The notes beneath the pieces were generated by a model. The model saw only the letters and a list, made by a program, of their open reading frames with translations, did no database searches and had not been told where the DNA came from. From Coriaria nepalensis (lineage: Eukaryota > Streptophyta > Magnoliopsida > Cucurbitales > Coriariaceae), in the NCBI GenBank assembly GCA_027186245.1, contig CP114484.1, positions 11,666,001 to 11,730,000 of the forward strand: DNA of 64,000 bases. Direction: 5' to 3'. Below are positions 1 to 11,525 of the stretch, piece after piece; within the stretch, counting starts at the first letter, position 1, and the number at the start of each line of letters is the position of its first letter. A program made the position numbers and the translations under genes.

Positions 1-444
1 TAACTTGCAATAACTTTATGTGATTTGCAATAACTTGCATGAATCATGATAAAATTCACACAAACGGTACTTGATGTGATGATTGATGAAGGTAATATTT
101 ACTGTGATTAACTGAGTCCATGAAAAAATATTTCTTACCACATCACTAACTGTCTCTTCCACAAGACAGAATGCTTAAAACTTTCTTTACCAACTGCTTT
201 GGTTAATGATCTCTTCGACTCCAATCATAAGTCTCAGTCTCTTCAACAAAACAGCTAGTCATTCTTAACAAAATACAAATAATAATTATAAGAAAAATTT
301 TTTTTTTCTTAGAACAGTTACTTAATAGAAAGAAAATTTTCACCTAGCTATAAGTGTATAAATGTATGTATCTTGACATTTTTAGGAGAAGTGAATTACG
401 CACTGTATTTCTTACTCGAAATAAATTTCTATAAAAAAAAAAAA
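1..444. other. Intergenic, upstream of the first citrate-binding-like gene
   Basis: No gene is visible. The first 45 bases carry a short repeated phrase built on ttgcaataactt. A TATA-like stretch (tataaat) lies near 356-362, about 85 bases before the first ATG, and is a plausible promoter element. The DNA just before the ATG is an A-run. Confidence 0.5.
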
Positions 445-1198
445 ATGAACATTTACAGTAAGAAACTAGTTTGCTTGATAACTTTAAGCTATTTCAAGCA
501 ATACTTCTCCTACGGTGTTAACCTTACTGATGGATTCACTCCTGTAAGACTAACCGAAGAAAACTTTGTTATACAAAAACCGTATAGTACGTTTCTTCGT
601 AATCGTTACCATTACGAGGAAGGAATTCGACATTTTCGGCTTTATATCGACGACAAGTCATTTAAGCGGTTTAGTTTTGCCAAACCACGCACAGAAATGC
701 TCATTAAGGTAACAAACACACAAATATAATGAAACTACAAAATATTGTACATATAATGTGTATATATTACTCTGATTGTTCTTAGATCTTGATTAATATA
801 TTTTACGTACATAGGGGTATGATTATTCATCTGGCGTCTGGCAATTCGAAGGATTCGTGTTTATAACGGCAGGAACTTCTGGGGTGAGTATCATGCAAGT
901 AATGTGTACATCATCTCAAGAAGCTATTATGCAACTGAGGGTATACAATGGAAGCACAGGTTATGAAAGGTTGGATGTGGTGGAAACTAACATTCATGAG
1001 AAGTGGTTAAAATTAAATGTCATCCATAATGTTCATCAAGGAAACATAACAGTTTATATTGATGATGTTCCAAAGCTAGAGGTGGATTATGAATATCCAG
1101 GGACATTTTCCTTTAGATTCGGTGTTCATGCTGTAGAATCTCAGTTAAGCAGTATCATGGAAACAAGATGGAGATCGGTCGGAATTTATAGAAAGTGA
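445..1198 (+). CDS. Citrate-binding protein-like (alginate-lyase-2 fold), copy 1
   Basis: Two exons, 445-708 and 815-1198, joined in phase 0 across a 106-base GT-AG intron, give about 215 residues. The first 25 or so residues (MNIYSKKLVCLITLSYF...) look like a weak secretory signal. The rest resembles plant citrate-binding proteins such as the Hevea lutoid protein, which have the jelly-roll fold of PL7 alginate lyases. Recognisable segments are GFTPVRL, PRTEM at about residue 81, YDYSSGVWQFEG straight after the intron, KWLKLNVIHN and the C-terminal FRFGV...METRWR. The ATG at 445 is the first Met in frame. Two more copies follow on the same strand. In PL7 enzymes the motifs are RTE(L/V)R, Q(I/V)H and YFKAGxY; here they read RTEML, QVM and FSFRFGV, so binding rather than catalysis is the better guess. 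Family call is good; the ligand is inferred. Confidence 0.82.
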
Positions 1199-1977
1199 TG
1201 GGTCACGAGCTGTTTCAATTAACATATATGAGAGAAGGAAGAAGTGTTCCTTTCACTATCTAAGATGTAACGATTTACTCTTTGCCTTTATAGAGCAGGT
1301 CAATTTGTAGAGGATGGTAAAAGAGGTATAAACTAATTGCATGGATATTAGTTAATATTGTAGGGTGCAAGTGGTTCTTTTCTTGTAATCCTCTATCATT
1401 ATAATTAATTATGAGTATTCATCTGTTTAATTAAAAATAATTAAGATTGGTACGTTTAAGATTAGGTGCCGTTCATGTGTTGATTGAATCATACGTTCTT
1501 TTTTGCTTTATATGGAAATAAATAGCAATAGGTCTTGATGGCTGTATGAAAACTGGACTTCATTAAGAAATAATATAAGATGAAAATTTAATATCTTACA
1601 TATACTCAAGAAGAATGATGTATTAATTGACTCAAAAACTATGACATGAGTGAAATAGAAATTGAGTAATGAGGATATGTACAAACATTACTCAAGTAAG
1701 ATTTGAAACATAATTACGGGACATAAATGGAAGGGGAAAACATGCTATTCCACTTCACAATGGGTTAAACCATAAACTTAGTTTTGCCTTTTAGACACCG
1801 CTCATAGGTCCAAGTCCCTTCAACCATGCTTTTAGCTACGTTACGTAATTTTCTCCAATCGGTAAGCACTACTATTTATATATGTACATACGTATGAATA
1901 AATTGTGTAGATCTATCTCAAATACACTTATTTTTTAAAGCTTCTTTTTAGTCGTTTACTTGAGACATCTCAAAGAA
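1199..1977. other. Spacer between citrate-binding-like copies 1 and 2
   Basis: AT-rich spacer with no gene. It holds the 3' UTR of copy 1 and the promoter of copy 2; a TATA-like tatttatata lies near 1871-1880, about 100 bases before the ATG at 1978. Confidence 0.5.
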
Positions 1978-2723
1978 ATGAGCATCTACACTAGAGGATT
2001 TGTATTATGGCTTACATGGAGCTATTTCAACATCTACTATTTATGTGGTGAAAATTGGCCGACTGCCGGATTCATTGGTGAAGTATTGATGGATGAAAAC
2101 TTCATCTTACAAGTACCATATGATAAACCTGTTAGTCATCACTACCGAAAAGTGAATGGAGTTCGATATTTATGGATCCATGGCAACGACAAGCCTTACA
2201 GGCGCTTTAGCTTCACCATGCCACGAGCAGAAATACAAATAAAGGTATATATATAAACATAATAAATTTTCCTAACAAATAGAATACTAAATTTAGTATC
2301 TTAATATATTTATGAACACAGGGGCATGATTATTCTTCTGGAGTTTGGCAATTTGAAAGTGAAGTTTTCGTCACAAATGGCACGTCAGAGGTGTGTATCA
2401 TGCAAATTATGAGCAGAGATAAAGAACCGATTGTGCAACTTAGGGTGTACGAAAATGGAGACTTATGGCAAGATAAGGATACCATGCTGGAACACAGTAT
2501 ATGGGATATGTGGTTCAAACTAAACGTGATTCATGACGTTGAGAAAGGAAACATACAAGTTTTAATTAATTATATCGTAAAGCTAGATGTCAATTATTTA
2601 CGGTCTCACGAGAAGGATAGATTTAACTTCAGATTCGGCGTTCGCGGTGTCGAGTCTCCATTAACAAGCGAGGTCATGGAATCAAGATGGAGATTCATCA
2701 AAATTTACAGAATGTTATCGTGA
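1978..2723 (+). CDS. Citrate-binding protein-like, copy 2
   Basis: Two exons, 1978-2244 and 2322-2723, phase 0, 77-base intron, giving about 222 residues. The intron sits at the same codon as in copies 1 and 3, just after the PRAEIQIK segment. The N-terminus (MSIYTRGFVLWLTWSYF) parallels the start of copy 1 and is hydrophobic enough to be a signal peptide. The second exon opens with GHDYSSGVWQFE and ends with MESRWRFIKIYRM. This is the most diverged copy at the active-site-like positions: the PL7 RTE(L/V)R motif reads RAEIQ and Q(I/V)H reads QIM. Near 2566 the equivalent of the other copies' INDILK / IDDVPK reads INYIVK. The reading frame is intact, so it is called a gene. Ligand and location (vacuole or apoplast) are inferred from the Hevea protein only. 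Confidence 0.8.
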
Positions 2724-3916
2724 TGGTTTGTTTTGCTTTGCCGAGGGGATTACCTTGAGCTGGAAGAGAAGTATTACTGAGACCTAGTGGAGGTGTATTT
2801 GTGTTTCATATTTTCCTTCTTTTTTTTTTTTTTCTTAATCTAGCTAGCTACCTTGTACTTGTCCTCTTCCCTCGGGAAGAAAGGAATAGTGTAATAAATA
2901 GAGCAAGTACAATGTTAAATAAACATCAGAAATTAATGCATATGCTTTTTCGTTGAATTTACGTCCCTGTGCTTGACTATTCATTCCAATAGGTTAAGCC
3001 CTGGTTACCATTATGCCTCTCGTGATTATGGAGAATGAGAAAATGTAATTAATTTCATTTTTGTCATTTAATTATATTCTATTTATTTTACGGAAGGAAG
3101 ATAATTCACTTTTTGATTACGTGACCGAGCAAAAATTAATTATTCTCGTTATTTTTTAAAGAATGGTAATAGCAAGAATAAAAAAAAAGTGAAAATTTGA
3201 TTCTTATTTTTAGTATTTTGTTTCTCTATGAATCTCATTTTATTCATAATTTCAGTAATTTTCATTCCATACATAAATAAGAACCAAACGAGCCATTAAT
3301 TTAAAAAACAAACGGAAGTAGCAATGTTTCTCATTATCTCATATAAGATCTTAAAAGAAAGTATGAATGCTCAAGAGAAATAAGAAATCTCAAAGGGAGA
3401 GGCCCATGAAGAAGATATTGGCCGAGCTGTAGTGAAATATAAATTTTTTTGGATAGACCTAATTCACACTAAAAATTATGGTCATGTCCAATAAAAAAAA
3501 AACATATATATGACTAATTTTATTTCGTGGTTTAGGACCGCTCAAGAATTTATTGGAGATGTTCTTGCAAGACTTCTGGATCACGAAACACATTGATTCG
3601 TGTATACGTTACATAGGACCCAACTTGTTGGCTTTACTTGCAAGACTTCAAGGCAAATATGGTAGCTAGAGCCAAAAGATATCTTCCTTAAGACAAATAT
3701 TAGATAATATTGATGAAGCAAAGTACCCCTCAAGAATACAATTAGTCATTCTAACTATCATTTAATATAATATATAATACATTATACCAGAAATTAAGTA
3801 TCTAAAACAAAAACAACATAGAATGACTAATATGTTTCGCTATAAATTATGACGGGGTCCGTTACATTCTAACCCACACATCATCACAACCTCTCAAAGA
3901 AAAATAACAAAAGAAA
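2724..3916. other. Spacer between citrate-binding-like copies 2 and 3
   Basis: No gene. A poly-T run lies at about 2818-2834. The part at 3080-3300 is A/T-rich, with short motifs like aatggtaat and aaccaaacgagcc that recur loosely near 45.9, 48.4 and 55.0 kb, and is probably an old dispersed repeat. The promoter of copy 3 is at the end. Confidence 0.45.
3841..3848 (+). promoter_or_regulatory. TATA box of citrate-binding-like copy 3
   Basis: tataaatt, 76 bases upstream of the ATG at 3917 and followed by a short leader with CA-rich sequence. Position and sequence fit a plant TATA box; it is not experimentally supported. Confidence 0.5.
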
Positions 3917-4645
3917 ATGTTAATTTTCAATGTCGCCATGACGCTATTTCTATCAATGGAACCCTTTAATTATCGGTCTTTTGGTTCAACTCCTAGTTAT
4001 GGATTCACTCCCGTAACACTAGCAGAGAAGAACTTCATAATCGAGAAACCATTTGATAAACTGATTCCCGACCGTTATAGTTATAAGGACGGAGTTAGAC
4101 GGTTATGGCTCTACGCGGCCGACAACCCTTTCAAACGCTATAGCCGTGCTACACCACGGACAGAAATGCGTGTAACGGTATAAACGATAAACAGTAATAA
4201 CAAATCTATTAGTAATTTTCTAGTAAATATGAGTCTTAATTAACTTTTCTTTTAGGGACACGATTATTCTTCTGGAGTATGGCAATTTGAAGGCCGTGCT
4301 TACATTCCAAAGGGCACTTATGGAGTCAATATCATGCAAATCATGGGTGCTGGGCATAAAGGCCACGCTGCTTTGCAAGTGAGGGTATATGAAGGGGAAT
4401 TATGGTACAATAAAGAAAAAGTTCTTGAAAACAATATATATGGTAAGTGGTTTAAACTTAATGTGATTCATAACGTGGATCAAGAAATAATATCGATATT
4501 TATTAATGATATTTTGAAATATACGGTGCATCGTAGTCAGGGTTCGAGTCCTTATTACTTCAGATTTGGAGTGAGTATGATACATGATCGATCAAGCAGT
4601 TACATGGAATCAAGATGGATGTTCATTAAAATGTTTAAAAAATGA
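3917..4645 (+). CDS. Citrate-binding protein-like, copy 3
   Basis: Two exons, 3917-4177 and 4256-4645, phase 0, 78-base intron, giving about 216 residues. It is the copy closest to the family consensus: YGFTPVTLAEKNFIIEKPFD, PRTEMRV just before the intron, HDYSSGVWQFEG just after it, VRVYEGELWYN, GKWFKLNVIHNV and YYFRFGV. It keeps the full RTEMR motif that copies 1 and 2 have lost, but like them has QIM in place of the PL7 Q(I/V)H. The N-terminus is a short hydrophobic stretch (MLIFNVAMTLFLSM) that could be a signal peptide, weaker than in the Hevea protein. Same strand, same intron position and similar spacing make the three genes a tandem array. Confidence 0.83.
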
Positions 4646-4921
4646 TGAGGGACTATAGTTTACAACATAAGCAAGTGGAAGGGTGTAATGTTGTAACATG
4701 TATTCATTTACAATTATTAGTAGTATTATATTATTTATATATACTAAACAAACGAATCAAATCTTAACACGTGATTCAAGTCCTAACTAACAGTAAAATT
4801 AATTGATACCGGGATCTTTTATATACGTATCTGATGCTAGAGTGTGCCAAATGTGTCGCCTGAACAATGTCTTTATAGAGAGCACGAAAGGGTCACTACA
4901 CACTTTTTTTTTTTTTTAATG

Positions 4922-4960
<39 letters not shown>

Positions 4961-5433
4961 GCTAATTAAAATAAATAAATAATCAATTAGAGCGTTAAAC
5001 AGTGATAGCCACTCAAAACCGGCCGTGACGTTGCCTCTCTCAAAGTATAATCACAAATTCTTATTACAGAGTGTCTAGCTCTAGACGATCTCTCTCTCTC
5101 AAGATATATGAGATTTAATGTAGCCATGAAGGTAAACCGGAGTCCGGTTCAAGCCGGAGGCCGGGCCACCGCCTCTTGCCATATGCCAAATTGCCATTTG
5201 GAAAGATGAAAGAAGAAACCTTCTAGAAAAAGCAGCGACTTCCCCATTCCGGCCTTCCCACGGAATTACGCGCTCACTCTCTCTCTGATCCCCAACAGAC
5301 AGAAAGAAACCAGACCTAGAACCCATAAAAAGTAACCAGCTCTTTTGGATTGTGAAAAACGAGCTCTTATACACAATTTCTAGAGAGAGAGAGGGTCCTT
5401 CTACGTAGCACTAAGAAGTTGTTGACGGAGAAA
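4646..5433. other. Intergenic, between citrate-binding array and bZIP
   Basis: Contains the copy 3 terminator region, a TTA microsatellite, and from about 5030 the promoter and 5' leader of the bZIP gene, with several CT/GA-rich stretches (5090-5100, 5275-5288, 5383-5396) typical of plant 5' leaders. No other gene seen. Confidence 0.5.
4925..4959. repeat. TTA trinucleotide microsatellite
   Basis: About 11 to 12 perfect copies of TTA after a poly-T run at 4903-4918. Confidence 0.9.
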
Positions 5434-6859
5434 ATGGCGTCGTCCAAGTTGATGGCGTCTTCAAATTCGAGAAATTCAGATCCACCTCGACGTTTTTCTT
5501 CTTCTTCGTCTAAAAAACAACCTCAATCTATCACAGATCACATCAAAACTAGTAATAGTGATCATAACCGTCTGACCAATAGGACTTATAGTAATCTCGC
5601 CGCCTCGATGACCGTCGACGGTCTTCTCCGCAATGTCTACGATTCTCATACCGCCGCCGAGTCCACTCTTTTAGACGCGCAGATTAGCCTAGTCGACACC
5701 CCCAATCCTTCTTCCTTCTCCTCCACCTCCACCTCCGCCGCCGCCACTACTGCTACCTCGGCTCCCATCGATAACAGTACCAACACTTCCTTCTCGACTG
5801 CTCTAAGAACAGTGGACGATGTGTGGAGGGACATCGTCTCCGGCGAGGGAAAGGAGTTAAAGGAGGAGGCTCCCGAGATGATGACGCTCGAGGATTTTCT
5901 CACCAAAGCTGGAGCTGTTGAAGACGTGGACGTCAAGGTGCCGCTTCAAACTGAGAGTTTGAACGGAGGTGTTTTTGCGTTTGACCTGATGCCTCAGAGT
6001 CCGTTCCAGGCGGTTGAGGAGGTTGAGAGAGAGATAATAGGGTTTGGAAATGGAGCTGAGGCGATCGGAAGTGGAGGAGGAGAAGGAGGAAGAGGCAGAG
6101 GGAGAGGGAAGAGAGGGGCAGTTGCTTTGGAGCCGTTGGATAAAGCTGCACAGCAGCGACAGAAGAGGATGATTAAGAACAGAGAATCCGCTGCCAGGTC
6201 CAGAGAAAGGAAGCAGGTAAATTTAACAAAAAGGATCAATTTTGATTTTGTTATCTTAAGTTTCATCACTATATAAATGTTGCTTTTTGCCTTTGGGTTT
6301 GTGGGTATTGTTAGGCTTACCAAGTTGAATTGGAGTCCCTATCCGTGAGGCTTGAGGAAGAAAATGCTCTGTTAACGAGGGAGAAGGTACTTGCCTTTTC
6401 GTCTGGAATTGTCATATACATGGTCTCTGTTCGTTAAATGTTTAAATGTTCAGTTTATTCCCTCCATTTAGTGAAAACAGATCGAAAGTTCTTTGTAGAA
6501 CTTTTCTTCTAACGACAGGATTCATTTCTACTTTGCAGGATGAGAGGACGAAGGAAAGGTACAAGCAGGTACTTGAGATTAAAACTTAGATTCTGCTATT
6601 CTCCTCTGGTTGTGATATGATTTTTTTCTTTACAATCGGTTAATTTCCATCTCCTTTCGAGAAAACACCTCGAAATCGAAATCCTTCCTTTTTGAACTCT
6701 ATAGACTGAAGAGTTTTCTTGCTTTATGTCGAGCTTGTATACTTGTGTACATGTTTTTTTTTCTGGCATCTTTGGCAGCTAATGGAGAAGGTAATCCCTG
6801 TTGTGGAGAAGCGAAGGCCGCTGCATTCCCTTCGAAGAGTTCACTCCCTGGAATGGTAG
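5434..6859 (+). CDS. Group A bZIP transcription factor, GBF4-like
   Basis: Four exons, 5434-6216, 6315-6386, 6539-6568 and 6779-6859, all in phase 0, give 321 residues. The N-terminal half has motifs typical of the ABI5/AREB/GBF4 group: RTYSNLAASMTVDGLLRNVY (about residues 50-70), RTVDDVWRDIV (about 131-141) and MMTLEDFLTKAGAV (about 150-163); these carry kinase target sites in the family. The basic region (KRMIKNRESAARSRERKQ, about 244-261) ends exactly at the first intron; the leucine zipper is split over exons 2-4. The C-terminus ...RRVHSLEW is like that of GBF4. Proteins of this group bind G-box/ABRE sequences in the nucleus and act in abscisic acid and stress responses. The ATG at 5434 opens with MASSKLMASS; an in-frame TTG further upstream is not a credible start. 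GBF4 rather than another group A member is from memory. Confidence 0.85.
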
Positions 6860-7566
6860 GATCAAACCGAAACGTCAGCCAAGTTTGGAAATAAAATCTT
6901 TTTTTCACGATGCAAGAAGGAAAAGAGGAGAAACTAATCTCCGCTGATGATCTTTAAGAGCAGAGGGTATTCATTCTGGTTCTCTTTCTTTTTCCAATTT
7001 GAAGAAATCATAAAGGGAAAGGGGAAATATGCACCTGAATTTTCGAGGAAAAATTCCATTATACCTGATGATTAGAGAAAGAGTGAGCGTTGGTTATCAT
7101 GTAGTTGATATAAATTGCTGTGCCAAAAAGCAAAAAGGTTGTTGAAGTTCATAATTTATCAGCTGAACTAGAACTAGAACTCGTTTTGTGATTGTCATTA
7201 CCTTGGAATGCGTTCATATATGTATATAGTTATTCTTCTTCCTTTTTACCCAATTATTCTCTTTTTACCATTACAAAAGTCTCCGTGCTTGTTTCTTCCA
7301 TCCATTGATTTGGACCTAGTTGGGTGCCACTTTACCGTAAAGACTTGTGCATGAAGGGAACAAGGGTAGCTTTCCCTCTGTGCCTACAAGACAAGAAGAA
7401 GCAATGAATATGTGCTTTGCTCGTATTCACACACACACCCACCCTTTTAATCTTGCTCTCTAATTGCTGTCTCTCTCTCTATTTAAGCTCCTTCCTCCTT
7501 CCTATCTTAATTTCTACAAATATTTCTTCAGTTATTTAGTTTGTCTTTATCCTTAATACATTACTC
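6860..7566. other. Intergenic: bZIP 3' UTR and RTM2-like promoter
   Basis: No gene seen. The last 200 bases are pyrimidine-rich (CT runs at 7470-7480) and carry the TATA-like element of the next gene. Confidence 0.5.
7480..7487 (+). promoter_or_regulatory. TATA-like element of the RTM2-like gene
   Basis: tatttaag, 80 bases before the ATG at 7567, directly after a CT repeat. Position fits; weak match to the strict consensus. Confidence 0.4.
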
Positions 7567-8569
7567 ATGGAGCTAGAATTAGGACTCAAGATCACCCGGA
7601 CCAGAGACGATGTTACCACCAGTTCTGACTTCCGGTTCACCAAGGACAGAGTCGGTCCTCTTTTTATGTCCAAGGAAACTGATCCCCTCTTCATCCACAC
7701 AGCTCATCTTAAAGGTCCAATATGCCGTTCATTCTCTCTCTCTCTCCCTCGTTTAATGTTGTAGCCATTCATGTTTATTGGGTACATTCATTTCCGCTAA
7801 TTGTTTGAGTAGAAGAGCAGGTTGTAAAAGAGAGAGCTTAAACATAACGATCAACAAGGATGGTACTCAGCTCACGATTAGCTTGGAATATCCAGTCGAG
7901 GAAACGGTGATGGTTGGATGGATTATGCAGAAGAAACAGGTGGTGCTTAGAGGGTTCAAAAAGATTTTCCAAATTCCGGAAGGTGTAGTTTTGGATCGAA
8001 TCAAAGCAAAGTTTGATGAACAAGAATCAATTTTGACCATTCTCATGCCAAAATCGGTCAAAGGGATTCATGGGGTTGGAATCGAGGAAATCAAGGAAGA
8101 GACTGCTGAGAAAGAAGATATTGCAGAAAATCAGAAGATGAAAAGAATGGAAGATGAAGCTGGAAGAAAAGAAGAAGACAATCCTAAAGAGGAAGGAAGC
8201 AAAGTGGATGAAGTTAGAAGAAACTTGGAGCAGAGCAAAGAGATTGTGGAATTGGTAAAAGAGCCTGAAGAAAAGGAACATAACAATGCTGATGGGGAGA
8301 CACAAAAAAGTCATGAAATATCAGAAACAAGTGATGACACTATAGAAAGAGAACCTGATGAGAAAGAAAATGAGTACAGGTCCTGTGAATTGGAGAGCAA
8401 GGAGGGAGACAAGGAGAAGAAAGACGAAGAAGAAGACAGGAAAAAGAGGATGGATTCAAAGGAGTCCAAGTTATGTGCTCCATTTGTTGTTGTAGGGTCA
8501 GCAATTCTTGCATCTCTTATTGCAGTTGTTGTTCACTTTGTCAGAGCTAAACCAAAAACGAAATCATGA
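7567..8569 (+). CDS. RTM2-like HSP20 (alpha-crystallin) protein with C-terminal membrane anchor
   Basis: Two exons, 7567-7714 and 7821-8569, split after the first base of a Gly codon, give 298 residues. Residues about 20-128 form an alpha-crystallin/HSP20-type domain (ITINKDGTQLTISLEYP, then GFKKIFQIPEGVVLDRIKAK, then ILTILMPK). Residues about 130-262 are very rich in Glu and Lys and should be charged coil. Residues 271-290 are a single hydrophobic helix (FVVVGSAILASLIAVVVHFV) followed by RAKPKTKS. This arrangement (HSP20, charged linker, tail anchor) is that of Arabidopsis RTM2 and its relatives; RTM2 limits long-distance movement of potyviruses in phloem, but most relatives have no known role and this gene should not be assumed to confer resistance. 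The first exon gives the domain its usual N-terminal part, supporting this start. Confidence 0.82.
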
Positions 8570-8820
8570 GAAGCCCAAATGTAATAATGTTTCAACATCA
8601 TAAATAATGCCTTCCATAAAAAAAAGCAGCTTGCAAAAATTAATTGCAACAAGAAACCAGACCAGTTTCGCCAATAACAACAACGCTCTAAGCTCAGCCT
8701 TTTTTTTCTTCTTTATGATTTTTTTGAATTTTTTTTTCCCAGAATTAAAATCCTAGTTTAGTATAAATTCCTAGAAATGAAAATGAGAAACCCATCACAA
8801 GTTAAAATAAAATAAAACAT

Positions 8821-10489
8821 CTATTCACAGGCCAATTTTGTGTCGAAGCTACTCAAACAGATGGCGAAAGCCTGAAATGCTGACAAAGGATACCTATAAT
8901 CCATGGTGAACATATCTTTCCCAACCTTACCAAACTGAAGAATAATCTTGTCATGGTCAGTTGGGGCAGCGGGTTGGGTAACAGGTTGGCCAGGTTGAGC
9001 CATAGTTGGCTGTGCCGCTGTTGTTGTTGTTGTTGCAGCTATCAACTGAAAGTTCTTAATGGAGGCGATAGTTACTCTACCGCGGAAATTAAGACACCAA
9101 CACTGCAACTGCTCATGCCACCTAGGCGCCTTGTTCCGAAGAATCAAGGGTCTTGTCTCCCCCTTCCCTTGTTCCTCATCATGCAAACCAACAATGTCAG
9201 AGAATCTAGAACTGCTAAATTCTGTTGATTGATCAACAGATTTCGAGAAGGAGATGCTTCGGAACGAGTCCTCAAGTAGGGAGCGAGGGAGGAGCTCAGG
9301 CTGGCCTGGAACAGTGCCATTTGGCTCTACAGCTGAGGCCGGGATGGAGTGCATGGTGCAGTGCATCCTGCGTGGGCCCCTCGTCCCGAGGACGTTCAAC
9401 TCGTACATGATTTGGGCAATGCTGTAATTCCCTGTGGGTACTTTGGGGGATACTTTTTTCGAGTGGAATCTATGGCTTCTGCCAGATGGAGATATGTTGG
9501 AGTTGCTGTAGGGAGGCTGCGTGTCATAAATGATGAATTTTGTGCCTAGAAAATTCGACCTGAAAAATAAGGCAAAAAGAATTAACATTATAGTCAGACA
9601 GAAGAAGAGATAAATACAAATTTAGAAATTTGAAGGGAAAAAAAAAAAGAAAAAGAATAACAACAATAATAATAATAAAAAAGGTGAGACCAGCATACCT
9701 TACTTTACCAATGTAAGTGCTGCTTGATCTTGATATGTTATCAGCATCCATGGAGATAACATACTCAGTGCAAGTAGTTCTCCTTGTTCGTTTTGCAGAA
9801 AGAAGGAATTTCCCGTTCTCAACAAGTAAAGCTGCAAGATCATCACATTAGTTACATTATAAAAATCGTTAAAGTTACATAAAAAGTATTGCCCTCATAG
9901 ATGATACCAAATTACTAAAACCAAAAAAGACTTCATATAAGGAAACTAGAAGAGCTTACCAGGGCTAAGGCAAAGGAAAAGATGGTAAGTTAGACTAGAT
10001 TTATCCCTCTTAATGAAGCACTGAATGGTTCCATCCCTTGGCCCTGGCTGCAAAACCAAACACCAACTCATCAAAAATAAATTAAATAAATGACAACATA
10101 GCAGTTGTAATTAGACCCACAACACTAATGATTAATCTCACCTGTTTCAAGGAGACCGGGAAGGTAATCTTTCCGGAAATTTCCGGATTTCTGACAATTT
10201 CTTTGCACATTTCTCTCCAAGACTGACAAACAGCGGCACAAGCTACGACATGTTTTCTAGCTGGCCATGTACTTTCGCTTGCCTCTAGCCTTTTTATTAC
10301 ATCTTGCAATAGTTCAGGTGGAAGACTAGCCCAACTGCTCGTCTGGATTATCAGATTCGGATCATGTAGCTCATGTACTGATCCATGATATTTACCCTTG
10401 TGGCGGCCAGATAGCCTCACCTCAAAACTTCTTCTTGATAAGCTTCCAAACCCATCTCTCACATCACGGATTATACTTCGGAATGACAT
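8821..10489 (-). CDS. Tubby-like F-box protein
   Basis: Four exons on the minus strand, 10489-10142, 10047-9960, 9831-9699 and 9559-8821, sum to 1308 bases, 435 residues plus stop. The order is the plant TLP one: N-terminal [21 protein letters not shown]-box at about 55-110 ([20 protein letters not shown]...[12 protein letters not shown]), then the tubby domain from about residue 117 ([18 protein letters not shown]) to the conserved end DTKLACE. Conserved stretches include [44 protein letters not shown] and [19 protein letters not shown] sequence (here APRWHEQ). A poly-Thr/Gln/Pro insert lies near 370-395. TLPs bind phosphoinositides at the plasma membrane and the F-box can join SCF ubiquitin ligases. 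The start at 10489 is the family start; an upstream non-ATG extension is rejected. It resembles TLP1, TLP3 and TLP5 about equally, so I give no symbol. Confidence 0.92.
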
Positions 10490-11525
10490 TTTACAAAATG
10501 CCACTAGTCCCAGATGTTAAATAAGTTTCACTGATTAATGAGATCGCTTAATCCGGATTTCGCTCAAGTATACTACATACCCGAGCAGAACTGCAAGTTG
10601 ATTGAGGACTATTTTTAAGTTAATTATCATCCTTAATGAGAGAGAAAGAAAGAAAGAAAGAAGGGGAGGAAAACAGACGAGAAAAGGCACAAAAGCAGGA
10701 TAAATGAGATTCTCGAAAAAAGAAGTCTCTCACATGAACCTAAACCACCAAAATTAAGAAGCCTATTTTATCAGCAACATATTGGGTGGATTTCAGCTTG
10801 ATTCAAATGAAGAATCTGGAATAAAAATAGACATACTAATATGGCAGAATCCAACTCTTATTTCATGGAGCCAAATCTTTTCATATTCTTCATAATTTTC
10901 AAAGAGCTTCTTTTACCCGTTTAATTCCATCACCAATTAATATGCTAGACCTACAATTTCTGAAAATTTATAAATGTATAAGCTACGGAAACATGTTATT
11001 CACAGGGTCAAATATCTATCGCTTCAGCATTAAGCCTACCAGCGATCATAGAAACAGGGGAAAGATCAAAGCTTTGTACTAAAATAAAACCCCTAGAAAG
11101 ATGCAAAACTCAACCCTTGTTTGGAACAAGGAAGAATCTAGAAGCCAGGAAGAACTAGATTTGAGGAAAAAAAGACTCCATCCAAACTAAAAAAGAAAAT
11201 GAGACTCAAGTACCAAGATAGATTCAATTAATGGAGATCAGAATTTCAAAATAGAAGCTCTCACCCCTTCTTCTTCTTCTTTTTTTTCTCCTTTTTGATC
11301 TTCAGAGTAGTAGTACCAGTAGCAGTGCCCCCCTCTGTTTACCTCAGCTTTTTTCAATCCTCCATATGAATTAAAAATGAGTAAAGCAAAAGGGACAGCC
11401 TTTAGAAATGGAAACCCCACTTCATCAACAACATTTAAAAATTACGAATTTTTTTATTTTAAAAAGTAATAAATTATTCATTAAAAAAAGAAGAAAAAAA
11501 AAAAAAGGCTGTCTTGCCAGGAGTT
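10490..11525. other. Tubby gene 5' region, probable 5' UTR intron and leader
   Basis: On the minus strand a possible acceptor (ttaatcag) lies at about 10530-10537, 40 bases before the ATG, and a leader-like pyrimidine- and GA-rich segment lies at about 11030-11420. This suggests a 5' UTR intron of roughly 500 bases, but the donor is not certain. No separate gene seen. Confidence 0.35.

Noticed and set aside
4541..4551. Perfect tRNA B-box (ggttcgagtcc)
   Set aside because: It lies inside exon 2 of citrate-binding-like copy 3, codes for normal residues there, and no A box or cloverleaf can be drawn around it.
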